DNA of 64,000 nt from Phragmites australis (GCF_958298935.1 NC_084929.1:7688001-7752000), one strand, 5' to 3'. Counted from the stretch's first letter, positions 10,386-21,109 are shown. Translations and numbers: made by a program. The notes: generated by a model not told the origin, from the sequence alone.

Positions 10386-11984
10386 CTAATTTCATTTTGG
10401 GGGTTTCTTACAAATTTAATTTTAACCATCATAAACTTGTTGTGCAATATGCATACATTAGTGACAAGAATATACAACAGCAGATAAACAAGAATAAGAA
10501 TTAATGTGTGCTGTCAGGACTAAACATAAGCATATAAACATCAAGAACATGTTTATGTTATCAAGTTTTACTCTCATAAAGCGGGTTACGACTAATGTCA
10601 CCATCCAAGCGAAAAATTAGCTATCTCATATCATTGATATGTGTGACAGCGCACTCTTAATTCTTAAATCATTCCCAAGAACAGCATGCACTGCCGCCTC
10701 CAAATTTATACATATTGAAAAACAAATTACTAACCATTGATTCACATATCCTCTATCTCCTATATTACCGTAAATACTACATGGAAATCGCATCTAAGGG
10801 TCAAATTAGGAACACTTAGAGTTTATGTATTCAATAGTAAGTGTTAAATGGGTAAAATAACAGTACGCCAAATTCATTTGTGCTAAAATGCTAAGTTTAT
10901 ATTGTCGCACATAAGTAGACTATGTTGTCACACACATGCATTTTCACATAAGTAGATTAGTTCCTGACAATATATCTCGAGAGAGAATCTGCTGGGGGTG
11001 TTGGCATGGCACCAGAGAGAGCGACACGAATATTGTTGTCACATAGCTCTGCACGTACATATTGTCGCACATAAGTTCATATTGTCTAATATTAGAATTT
11101 TGGACGGTATCATTTGACTCCCTCTGAATTGTGCTGCTTGACATGGTCTAGGCAAGACTGTCATCATCCAACACAGTTTGGACACCAATATTCGTGTCGC
11201 TCTCAGGCTCTCAGGCTCCAGAGATTCTTGTTGGATTGGCACGGGGTTGAGGTTGAGGTTCAGGCTTCAGAGGCTCCAGAGATTCTTGTGAGTTTGGGTT
11301 CCCTTGGTCGTTGTGGCAGTGCAGCTTGTTGAGCTGCTGTTCCAATATTAGGACAGACTATTATTCCTTAAATTGTGTTCTGGACCATTCTTAACAGGGC
11401 AGGGCGTGAAACGAATAGATCGCCAGGTGACATTCCTGCGTACGTACACGCTCCATAGGGATAAACTCCCGCATTTCAGAGAATGCAACAGTTAAGCAAT
11501 ATAATCAGTACTGCACTGCTCATATCTTGGCATCCTAAGTAGACTACGCTGTCACATACAACCTCACTTAGCCGTTATCATCATCGAGTAATATAATACG
11601 ACATACCGTTCGCATTCACCCCGGCACACAAAAGTATGGCAAAATGCACAGAAGTAGCGGCAGGCATCGGTGAGAAGGGGACGGCATGAAGCCTACCTCG
11701 ACGGAGGATGCTAGCGGCGTAGAGCATGGTGGCGCGGGCTTCTTGGTGTCAAGGTGCTCATCGGGGAGGAGGCGATAGTGGTGTGGACTCCTTAGCGTTG
11801 GGGTAGTTGGGGATGAGGGCGCAGGGGAAGACGGCGTCGCGGAGGGGGATAGGGATGGCAGGGAGACAGCAGCGGCCTTGGAGACAACTGGGAGAAGGAG
11901 GCGAGGAGGAATGGGCAGTGGGCATGGTGGGACTTAGGCAAAATCAGAGGGTAGGTTTCCCAGGCCCGTTATTTATAAACATAT
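10386..11984. other. Non-coding CACTA interior with GC-rich 5' zone
   Basis: Positions 10386-11600 are AT-rich with no supported gene. A small internal duplication is visible: 'ggctccagagattcttgt' occurs at about 11213 and 11272. Positions 11640-11960 are GC-rich and, on the minus strand, read like a proline/alanine-coding first exon or 5' UTR (cctcctcgcctccttctccc). The same GC-rich-then-array order recurs at 17830-18184. Confidence 0.5.
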
Positions 11985-12180
11985 CATTAGAGACGAGTGA
12001 ATTTACCACCGATCACTAATGATCGGGTCACAGTGACGTGTGAATTTACCACCCGTCACTAATGATCAGGTTACAGTGACAGATGGATTCGATGATTAGT
12101 GACGGGTGGTAATTAACCCGTCACTATCTATAGCTTTACTGACACATGAAGTTATCACCAGTCACTAATGTGCTCATCCC
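11985..12180. repeat. CACTA array B between modules 1 and 2
   Basis: Four to five palindromic modules are present (for example TGATTAGTGACGGGTGG facing CCCGTCACTAATGATC). The array is followed at 12180-12240 by the box also found next to array A. It separates the accessory gene module from the TNP2 module. Confidence 0.75.
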
Positions 12181-12379
12181 TCTAAGGGATTTACCTGTAT
12201 ACTGGCTGCATCCTGAAGCAAAGTCAGGATTTAGCAGCCATTTTCTCCTGCAAACATATCACAAATTTGAGATTACATTCAAATTCAGACTTAACTAAAT
12301 ATTACAAATATTACAAATTTATGGTTATATTGAAATTTAGACTTAACTGAATATTACAAATTTTAGGTTATATTGAAAT

Positions 12380-15300
12380 TCATTTGACTTGTGGCAGCCG
12401 TTTTCGTGCTTTCTTTACATGGATCCCTTCGTTATGGTCGAAACGCAGGTATGGAGTCTTCTCGTTTATTGTAACATGTGGCATGATTGCAGTAGCAAAA
12501 TGGGGGATTTCATCAAATTGATTGTACTGGTCCTTATCAACCATGTTTTCAACTCCGACAATCTGTCTTTTCCCATCGAGAAGCACATGAAGTTTCTTAT
12601 TTGATGTGCTAGTCACATAAAACACGTGGGCAACTTGTTTAGCGAGTACAAAAGGTTCGTCCTTATATCCGACAAGTTTGAGATTAACGTTAGTGAATCC
12701 GTACTTCTCTTTTGTAATACCCTTTCTCCCAAGCACCCAACGGCACCAAAGTAGGTGTACCTTAAATCCCAAGTAATCCAGTTCCTAGATGTCATCTATC
12801 TGACCATAGTATGTGCTCATGTACATGTTGTTATCATAAGTATCTACACGTACACCGCTGTTCTGGTATGTGCTTTTCTGATCTTAGGTTATAGTGTAAA
12901 ATGTGTAACCATTTATATCATACCCTTCATATGTTGTAATTGTGTATATAGGGCCTGCTACTAGTTTCCTAATCAAATCACTTGTAGGGGTACTTGATTG
13001 ATTAATTCGATTTCGAAACCAAGTGTTGAACCTTTGCATATGTAGCTTCGCAAGCCAAGCTTTGGTCTACCCTAGATTGTCCTGAAGAAGCAACTACTTG
13101 TGCTCATCGATATATGGGGATACTTCGCTCATTTGTTGCAACACAAGGAAATGAGCTTGGTCGTATGCCTTTGGCTCATGAGTAATTGCATGTTTCCCTA
13201 GAATTCCTTGCCTTTGCAACCTACACTCATGGTGACAATGAGGCACACCAATTGGGTTATATCCGGGTCCATATAATTAACGCACCAATCTATGACCTCC
13301 TCTGTAGAGTAACCCTGCGCGATGCACCCCTCAGGAAAAGCTCGATTCCTTACGTACGACTTGAGAATGCCCATGATTCGCTCATATGGATACATCTGAT
13401 GCAGGAATACAGGGCTACGAAAATAAATCTCCTTCACAAGGTGAGCTGTGAGATGGACCATGATATCAAAAAAGGATGGTATGAAACACATGTCGAGAAG
13501 ACATAGAGTCTCAAAGTGTCTTTTTTCTAGCTCGCCTAGCGCTTTCGGATTAAGTACCTTGTGAAAAATTAAATTGAAAACAAAGCACAGGCTCATGATA
13601 GCCTCTCGAACACCAATTGGCAACATGTGTCTAGTTCTAACCACAATCATCTGCGTCAACATCACATGGCAATCATGAGTTCTCATGTCGGCAACTATTT
13701 TCAGCTCTTTCACCAAAATAAGTCTTCTAATATTGGATGAGTAACTGAAAGGAACTTTCACAATGTACAAGAACTCGCAAAATTATTTTATCTCCTTCTT
13801 GTATAGGGTGATACAAGATGGGGGTAGTAATTTCCCCTTATCCTTATCCTTAACACGAAGCTTCGGCCTTAAGCCCATTTCTTCAAGGTTAGCTCATGTA
13901 TTTTTATGATCTTTTGTTTTCCGCTTCATGTTGAGCATTGTACCGAGGAGACTATCGCAGATATTCTTCTCTACGTGCATGAGGTCAATACACTAATGAA
14001 CATCTAAGTATTTCCAATAATGAAGCTCCTAAAGAATTGATTTCTTGTTCCACATTCCATTTTCATCACTCGTGGAGGATCGTTTTCGCTTGCCAAGGAC
14101 AACATTGATATCTTTAACCTTATCGTAGGCATCTTGCCCACTGAAATGCCTTGGAGGTGATGCTTTCTCCCTTGTGCCGTCAAACTGAGACTTCATTTTC
14201 TGGTACCGGTGGTTCCTTGGAAGGAAACATCGATGCTGCATGTACACTATTTTCTTTGACTCGTTCAACCACATACTCTCAGTGTCATCTAAGCATTGGG
14301 GGTAAGCTTCACCTTTTCTTTTACTCTGCCCTGATAAGTTATGAAGAGCTGGTCTGAAGGCATTGATCCCAAACCTCAATGCCTTCAGACCAGAGTGCTT
14401 TAATATCATCCACCAAAGGCCTGAGGTACACATAAGGTCGACAACATAATGTATTTTCACTTTTTACAAAGTCAAGGTGGAAGGTTGTAGATAGACAGTA
14501 CAATAGGCTAGGTGCTATGTGAGGTACTCATATAATGGATTCATGCCATCTGTGCTCGTAAAAAACCTAATATTTCTTAATTCTTCAGCGAACTACCTAA
14601 ATGTGGAATCAATGGTTTGCCACTGAGCTAAATCTGCCAGGTGCCGTATCATTGCATCATTCTGACCCTCCTTGTGCCACCGCAACAATTGAGACTACTT
14701 TTTGTTTTGGAACAAACGCTTCAAATAGGGAATTACAGGGAAATACCCACATCATCTTTCTAGGAGGCTCTTTCCTCTTGCTGTCTTCCTCCATGTCGCC
14801 ACCGTCATTTCTATGCTTGTGTCGATGGGTTTCAAAAATAGGACATTGATCCAGATTTGCATACTCTCCATGAAACAGAACACAATCCTCCTGACATGCA
14901 TGTATTTTTTCTACCTCCAATCCCAAAGGACAAACTATCTTCTTTGTGTCGTAGATGGTCTTGGGAACCTTGTTCCCCTCTGGTAGCATGTCCTTTAGCA
15001 GATACAACAATGCTTTGAAGCTCCTATCAGACCAATGGTGGGTTGCCTTCAATTGCAGAAGCGTAAGCACCACAAACAACAACGTGTATTTCTCCTTACA
15101 ACCAGGATAAAATGGTGTCTTCGAGTCTCGCACCAGTTCTTGGAATTTGACAAACTTACCATCACTATACTTGTCATGCCCCTCAGCATCACGCACCATT
15201 TGGTCCACATTCTCTACGAAATTCATGTAGTCATCATTGAATCCTAATATGTCTGCATCCCTGAGAGAATCATCCGTATCACTGGCTGGCGGGAGTCCTT

Positions 15301-15592
15301 GATCCGTACTGCCGTTTTGGAGGACTTGAACCAGTTCCCCTAAGTTAAGGCCTTCCTTCCTGTGTTTGTTCCAAACGTGATATCTCTCTTTGAATCCATG
15401 CCTTAACAAGTGATCGTACATATTGCAAGGTTTTGGGAACTTTTTCTCATTCTTGCAATCACAGCATGGACACCAAATTTCTATTTTACCCCGACCGTCC
15501 ATATCCGGCATCGCGACAATTAAGAAACACTTCGCACTGCTTATGTACTCGTTACAAGTACGGCAATACAGGTACATCCAACTGCGATCCAC
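12380..15592 (-). pseudogene. TNP2-type CACTA transposase, broken
   Basis: Minus-strand segments run in family order. 15592-14657 (311 codons) begins MDRSWMYLYCRTCNEYI and holds the Transpos_assoc domain (WCPCCDCKNEKKF, HLLRHGF, YHVWNKH). 14460-14029 has the TNP2 zinc/core signature (CLDDTESMWL, HRCFLPRNH, FDGTREKASPPRHFSGQD). 13770-13198 matches DUF4218 (THDCHVMLTQ, FFDIMVHLTAHLVKEI, RNRAFPEGCIAQGYSTEEVI). 12772-12380 matches DUF4216 (YGFTNVNL, EPFVLAKQVAHVFYV). The full protein would cut and paste the element in the nucleus. Stops and shifts separate the segments, and much of the catalytic centre expected between the first two is missing or unreadable. Some breaks could be introns. Confidence 0.88.
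14349..14393. repeat. Perfect 18-bp inverted repeat inside the TNP2 relic
   Basis: The left arm ctggtctgaaggcattga (14349-14366) and right arm tcaatgccttcagaccag (14376-14393) are exact reverse complements around the 9-base loop tcccaaacc. It lies within the broken transposase frame and is far better conserved than its surroundings would suggest. Confidence 0.9.
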
Positions 15593-15754
15593 TATCTACA
15601 AATTAAAAAATATTAATTCTAAATGGAAACGACAGAGAACGTAGAATAAGTATAAAAATACTAACTGGATTTAACTAAATTAAGTGTGTACGTGTATTCT
15701 AGTGATATTCAAGACAACAATTAACATCTAAATATGATACATGTTATCTATGAT

Positions 15755-16115
15755 GAAGGATACTAGCTAATTTCTAATAGGCAAAGATAGGTCCTAATCC
15801 CATTCGAGGATATGTGGCCTGAGTATGTTTCCATGCTCTTGTACGTTATAGAGAAAATTTCGGCAGCACCTCCTCGCTGTTCTCCAAATACACGTCTCGA
15901 CAACGAGCCGATAGGGTGTGTATCCAGAGAACAACAGAGAGACACCACTGAAATTCTCTTTAGAACCATACAATAGCACAGAAACCTATTACTCGGGTCA
16001 CATATCCTCGAACTGTCCAAAGTACGTGGAAAATTTTAGAGCATCTTCTTATAAATATGACGAGTTGCCTAGTCATATTTATAATCAAACACTTGCGAAC
16101 GGGAGACGTAGGTTA
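15755..16115 (-). repeat. Fold-back box 2, upstream of TNP2
   Basis: This is the second copy of the 10016-10385 box. It has the same AATAGGCAAAGATAGGTCC start, the same hairpin (arms about 15808-15895 and 15918-16010, loop about 22 bases) and the same tail (AAATATGACGAGTTGCC). It lies about 160 bases upstream of the first TNP2 codon on the minus strand, which supports a leader or promoter role. Positions 16116-16389 continue with AG-rich sequence and no supported gene. Confidence 0.7.
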
Positions 16116-16389
16116 CGCATGTACACTAAGGGGTACAATCCACATATATCAAGATCTAAGAGAAGGAGCAAAATTGTTGATTCCAACTTAAACCCTAGAA
16201 TCCACCATGCATATATGAGCAAGAGGAGGAGGGGAGGGAGGAGGCAAACCTTCAAAGGCCAGGGACAAACACCAACTTCAAATCATCGAGATTTGATTTG
16301 ACCTCAATAGAATCGCTAAAAAAATCGCACCTTTGCCGAGCAGCCACGGCAGACAGACACTATCTAGTCGTGCTGCTCAGGGAATAAAA

Positions 16390-16690
16390 TAATAGTAAAC
16401 ATCACTCATTAGTGATGGATTATAAGGACAACCATCACTAATGAGTGAGCCATTAGTGATTGGTCTTATAATAACCCGTCACTAATGAGTGGCCCTGGCA
16501 GGGAGCCACCAAGGCTACATTTAGTGATGAGTTATAAGGACACCCGTCACTAAAGAGTTAATATTAGTGATAGGTTATAAGAACAACCATCACTGATTAT
16601 TTAACATTAATGACAGGTGATAAGGATACCCGTCACTAATGACGTATTAGTGACAGGTGAAAAGTAAGACCCATCACTAATTACTTCTAC
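16390..16690. repeat. CACTA array C between modules 2 and 3
   Basis: It contains repeated modules such as TTAGTGATGAGTTATAAGGA and CACCCGTCACTAA, with a characteristic 'ttataaggacaaccatcac' spacer not seen in array B. A box similar to those beside arrays A and B (catcctaaagcaatg, ggcagccgtcttc) follows at 16770-16820. Confidence 0.75.
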
Positions 16691-16927
16691 AAGAAGAGAT
16701 TGACTTTTACAATAGAGGAATGCATGCAAACAGAGAGTACTTTAACAGATCCCATTCAATAGAACGGAACTGAACTTCGATGGATGACATCCTAAAGCAA
16801 TGTGAGCATTTGGCAGCCGTCTTCACATTCAAGAACACAGATATACATCCAGAAACTTGAATTTTACTCAAGTCAGTCATACAACATAGTTATGCATACA
16901 TTACGTACTTATCTAAATATCCATGCA

Positions 16928-17704
16928 TCATTGCACTTGAGCATTTGCTGGAGCACATAACCTCTGATATTTAACATAGTTGAAATCTACAAAACTGTAT
17001 CCTAGTACTTCATCGATATACATTAGCGCATGAATTAGTGCACTCTCTTTCGCTTGACATGGATGACCCGATGCTTTACCATAAACAGTAAACAATGTCT
17101 TATTAGCTGATTCATTTCCATTTAAATGAAACCTTATATCAGCCTGGAAGTTGCCTTCAGAAGTGAAGTTCCACTCCGGGACCATAAAAGCTTAACCCAA
17201 GATGCTTCATGGCTTGATCTAAGGTAGCATGAAAGCTAATTGTCGCAAAGGTGTCACAAAAAATATCCTACAAGAAAAGAAAAAATAAAATTATGAAAAT
17301 AATACACGCTAACAGTCATGTATATCAAAATAACTGGATTAAATATTACTGTACCATATCATATTCATCGAATTGAGCAAGCCCTTCACTGATCGAAGCC
17401 AAATCCTCTTCACCCTCCTCAAGCGCTTTCATTAAAAAATAGTTGTAGTCACACAAAAAGAACCCATGCTTCTCAAGCACTTTCAGGCACCCTTCAATAG
17501 CGGTTCTTTGGAATGCAATGAAATCGGTGGTGCATTGCCATAGGCCCTAATAGTGATATCCCCACTACTTTCTCCCCTTGAACGTATGTCAAAAGAGATA
17601 GATAGCTTCATAAAATTCCTTCCATCTAGAGTGGATTGTACCAAAGGTACGGTACCACCTATCATAGGGATTACCTCTTTGAGCCATAGGATCGATTTCA
17701 ACAC
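16928..17704 (-). pseudogene. Unrecognised gene fragments, CACTA module 3
   Basis: Two minus-strand open segments lie here. 17704-17483 contains LDGRNFMKLSISFDIRSRGES and GDITIRAYGNA. 17185-16928 contains WNFTSEGNFQADIRFHLNGNE and SALIHALMYIDEVLGYSFVDF. I do not recognise either. Both alternate hydrophobic and polar residues like beta strands, and they may be two exons of one protein; the spacing (about 300 bases) and the intervening AT-rich sequence allow an intron. The position between arrays C and D makes it the third module of the composite. It could be a captured host gene fragment or a fast-evolving transposon gene. Confidence 0.4.
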
Positions 17705-17829
17705 CTACATGATAGGATGATATGAATTGAGCCTAATGTACTATAAACTCAATTAAATCATTGTGACCTAATGAGTGTTACTATGATCCTAACAAAGAGG
17801 GAGAACAAGAAAAGATGTTACTTTGATCG

Positions 17830-18184
17830 GTCTTGATTGTGACCGGTGGGGGAACGCCGCTGGGGGAACGCCTAGAGGGTAGTGTACGCCTGGAGTGTGA
17901 GCCGATGGAGAAGTTGTCGGGATCCATCCAAGTCTGCCGTGATGACGGCAACGACCCCTGCCACTACCTTGATCCATCGCCCTAACCCTAGCTGGTAGAG
18001 GGGGGGCGGCAGCGTACGGTGAGCTATAGTGGAGGGGGGAGGATGGTGGTAGCGTCGGCGGCGAGGTGTGAACGGCGTCGGTGGCGAGAGGAGGAGGCGA
18101 GCAGACATGAGCGGAGATGAGGGTGGTCGAGAGAGAGAAATGGACGGATAAGAGTGGTTGAGCAGATAGGAGTGGTTGGCAAAG
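17830..18184 (-). other. GC-rich 5' zone of module 3
   Basis: On the minus strand this reads as a Ser/Pro/Arg-rich stretch (for example SRPPSSPLMSARLLLSPPTPF). It precedes module 3, just as the 11640-11960 zone precedes module 1. It is probably a 5' UTR or first exon rather than an independent gene. Confidence 0.4.
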
Positions 18185-18937
18185 AAATTAGTGATAGGTG
18201 ATAATGACATCTGTCACTAATGAGTTAGTCATTAGTGATGGTAACAACTACGATCCATCACTAATTACTAATGACCCGTCACTAATGAGTAGGCTACATT
18301 TAGTGATATGTCCCCCATATACCCACCACTAATGACTGAATTATTAGTGACGAACATTAATGTGAACCGTCACTAATATCTTTAGTGATGGGTCGTTTGC
18401 TCGCCGTCACTAATGAACCCTCATTAGTGATGGGTCTTGGCCGTGTCGACACTGGACTCATCACAAATAGTGCACTAGTGATGGGTACTGAGGAGCCATC
18501 ACTAATGACGTGTCTCCTTTTATAGTTTCTTACGTAATGTCTTAGTGACGGGTCCAATAAAGACGTGTCACTAATGTGCCTTCTGATCGGAAAAAGATAT
18601 AGACCCATCACTAATGAGTAGTCATTAGTGATGGACCTTAACATGACTCGTCACTGATGATAATAGTGATAAGTCAAGTTATGTCCCATCACTGGTATCA
18701 TCAGTGACGTGTCATCCTAGATCAGTCATTAGTACGTCACTAATAACCAACTTATAGTTGAGAGGTCGTCCTAGGCAAGTCATTAGTGATAGGTCAAATT
18801 ATGACCAATCACTAATGACTCAATCATCAATAACGGGTCATCCTAGGCCAGTCATCAGTAACGATCAAGTTGTGACCCATCACTAATGATGATATTCATC
18901 AGTGCAGAACTTTCATAAGGGATCTACTTGTGGTGTG
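18185..18937. repeat. CACTA array D and right terminus
   Basis: This is the longest array, roughly fifteen or more TCATTAGTGAYGGGT / ACCCRTCACTAATGA modules. Near the right end, three copies of a TCCTAG(G/A)-containing spacer (gtcatcctagatcagtca and relatives) recur about every 60-70 bases. It ends with ctacttgtggtgtg, which reversed gives the candidate terminal repeat CACACCACAAGTAG. Confidence 0.75.
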
Positions 18938-19814
18938 TACCATCGATAAAAAAAAACATGAAAATGGAATCATACAACTATTTTGTAACATACTAGTCTT
19001 CATCTACTCAACAAGTATTCCCTACTGAAATAAAACACTATATTTTAGCTCTCCATTTAAATGCTCACGAATGCAAATATGATCTTGAGTTATTCACAAA
19101 TATTTTTTATTTTTCACTTATTTTTTCTCACCTCAGCAGCACTAAAATAGGAACTATTGTATATTTCTGCTCAAATTCGATGTAAGGGGTGGTGGATATG
19201 GACACAAATACGCGTTCTGAAAATAGTGTAAAAACTTCACTGGGCGAGAACTCAATCTTTCAGGTCAAATTTGGTCTCAAAAAATTTGGCAAACCTAACA
19301 AGCTTGGGGAGAAACAAATGTAACTTTTTCTATAGATATCAGTAGAGTCAAAAACGTTGAAATCAGAGTCTGTATGCAAAAGTTATGCCCGTTTTACCGA
19401 AGGTACTCCGGGTCACATATGAAATTGCGATCGTTTGCATGAGATATTCAAAAATTCATCACATATTAATAAAAATTTGGATAATGAAAATTTTTGTATG
19501 TAAATTATAAGCTTCGATAAAATTTGGCAAAATCAGTCATTAGTGATAGGTCACTAATGAATTTTGAAAAAGAAGGTTAAAAGGATAGAATAACCGATTT
19601 CTATCGTAAATACATGATAGCAGATGTGGTAAGTTAGCTATGTGCACGAGGGGGAGGTCACGGGTTCGATTCTCACAGAACGCAAACTTGAAATCAGTGT
19701 GAAAAATAGCGTAGCTTGTGAGGCATATGCGATGGGCCTGCGTTGGGATGTCTCAGGTGAAATTAATTTTTTTTTTGGACATTTTTCATATCAAAAAATG
19801 CGAAAAATGTTCAT
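18938..19814. other. Decayed transposon DNA, no gene
   Basis: AT-rich with no supported ORF. Positions 19365-19410 hold the TGTATGCAAAAGTTATGCCC motif shared with the gypsy leader at 5322-5367. Positions 19534-19556 hold one isolated cattagtgataggtcactaatga module, so this segment probably belongs to another CACTA-type unit. Confidence 0.5.
19627..19690 (+). other. tRNA-like pol III promoter remnant (SINE-like)
   Basis: An A-box-like TGGTAAGTTAG (19627-19637) is followed by a B-box-like GGTTCGATTCT (19663-19673). No full cloverleaf or intact acceptor stem is evident, so this is not called as a tRNA gene. It may be a SINE head or a tRNA-like module of the transposon. Confidence 0.35.
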
Positions 19815-20075
19815 CAGTCATTAGAGATGGGTTAAGATTACAACTCATCAGGTTCAGTCAATAGTGACGGGTGGTGACCCATCACTATTGACTGAACATT
19901 AGTGATACATCACGGTTATGATCCATCACTAATTACCTCATTAACCTATCACTACTAAAATCATATAATCCATTAATAATGATCTATCATTTGTAATACA
20001 ATAAAAATAACGGGTATGAAATCCATCACTAATTAAAATTATCACTAGTCACTAATGATTATTTTTCACGTAATG
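19815..20075. repeat. CACTA-type array E
   Basis: Several gtcattag(a/t)gatgggt, gtgacgggtggtgacccatcactattgac and gatccatcactaat modules are present, like arrays A-D. It lies beyond the candidate right terminus, so it either belongs to a neighbouring related element or shows that the composite extends further. Confidence 0.65.
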
Positions 20076-20639
20076 ATGTATCAGGCTCACTACCCTCCTT
20101 CTCCTCCCTCCCTACCTTCCTCCCTTGTTCCCTCGTCGGCTCTTCCCAACCAATTTTGCATGCCTATGCGCGTTGCGGTGGTATGATCATCAGGGGAGGG
20201 TCGGTAAAGGCTTTGTCATGACAGCGACAAGGTTCTCCCTCATTCTGCTCTTTGCGGGGTAGTTCATGATACCAACCGGTGGACATCACTGGTAGTGCGA
20301 GGCCGCCACGTAGAGCACGTTGGTTAGGCTACTCCACATTGAAGGAGGCCGTGAGCCCCAGAGACCATGAAGCGAGAGTGTCATGCTTGGTGTGCTAGAA
20401 GGTGTTCACCTCTACGGTCCAACGAGGCCATTCGCCAACCTCGTGTGGATTATGATGTCAGAAGCCATGCAATGAGAGTGTTAACCTGCAAAAGGACATG
20501 ATCATCGTAGCATACTTTCATATGGAGGATTCACTATTACATAGAGTCTCATCTCATTCGACTCAGAATTTCTCGTCTGAGATGGGTTTTTTCTGGCCAT
20601 CATAGTTATATATCGTCAGTGATAATACCTGGTTATCTC
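20076..20639. other. GC-rich zone after array E, then a possible CACTA-type end
   Basis: Positions 20085-20160 are pyrimidine/GC-rich on the plus strand (ccttctcctccctccctacc), the mirror of the GC-rich zones beside arrays B and D. This suggests a divergent unit. Positions 20532-20560 begin CACTATTACATAGAG, resembling another CACTA terminus. No gene is recognised. Confidence 0.35.
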
Positions 20640-21065
20640 ACACAGATAAACAATCGAGTGAGATAAATCATTACCTCTAACTATTCGGCATCGTAACCGT
20701 AAGAGACATGTCTTGAATACTTAGTTCTGGAGCCTGAAAAAAAAGATGAAGAAATATTAAAATGTTTCAAAAAAATGGAGGTCAACAGCCAAGTCACCCA
20801 GGCATCGCCCAATGTCACCACATATTTTTTTCACCATTTTCGCCAGTATGTTGCCCGGGATTCAAACTCAAGACCTATAGCTATGACAAAACTCTCCTAC
20901 AAACTGAGCTAGCTCATATTTCATGCCAGTGTTTTAGGATATATTCTTTTTAACCTGTGATAAATGTGAGATAAATCGTTATCTCCAACGATTTGGCATC
21001 CTAACCATAAGAGACAATATGTCTTGAATACTTAGTTCTGGAGCCTGAAAAAATACGAATAAATA
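20640..21065. repeat. Direct repeat pair flanking a tRNA-like insert
   Basis: Positions 20655-20770 and 20960-21075 share gagataaatc(a/g)tta, gcatc(g/c)taacc(g/a)taagagaca, and tgtcttgaatacttagttctggagcctgaaaaa. They are about 305 bases apart. The tRNA-like sequence at 20857-20915 lies between them. Confidence 0.7.
20857..20915 (-). other. tRNA-derived (SINE or pseudo-tRNA) fragment
   Basis: The minus strand reads TAGCTCAGTTTG (20911-20900, A-box-like) and GAGTTTGAATCCC (20869-20857, B-box-like), 42 bases start to start, close to tRNA spacing. Stems look imperfect and there is no clear anticodon arm, so a SINE or tRNA pseudogene is more likely than a tRNA gene. Confidence 0.5.
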
Positions 21066-21109
21066 TTAAAATATGTCCAAAATATGCTTGGACAATAGCA
21101 AGTCACCCA

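Larger units (their letters stand above)
6591..18937 (-). mobile_element. Composite CACTA (En/Spm) transposon with three gene modules
   Basis: The block contains a TNP2 transposase (12380-15592) and a Transposase_24/Ulp1-like accessory gene (7607-9830), both minus strand. Both are hallmarks of plant CACTA elements. Arrays of TCATTAGTGAC/GTCACTAATGA motifs lie at both outer edges and between modules. Candidate terminal inverted repeats are CACAGTGACAAGCAG at 6591 and, reversed, CACACCACAAGTAG ending at 18937; they align imperfectly. The flanking trinucleotides (cat, tac) do not match, so a target duplication is not confirmed. An alternative is three related CACTA copies inserted head to tail. 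The gene content is degenerate, so the block is probably immobile without help. Confidence 0.7.

Noticed and set aside
10016..16115. miR820, the known CACTA-encoded microRNA
   Set aside because: Its mature sequence, as I recall it, is not present on either strand of the hairpin boxes.
16390..16690. A CRISPR array
   Set aside because: Repeats are palindromic, variable and unevenly spaced, with no cas genes, in a plant context; they are CACTA subterminal motifs.
6588..18940. A 3-bp target duplication for the CACTA composite
   Set aside because: Flanking trinucleotides cat and tac differ, so the outer ends remain approximate.
19627..20915. Functional tRNA genes
   Set aside because: A and B boxes exist but acceptor and anticodon arms do not pair convincingly.
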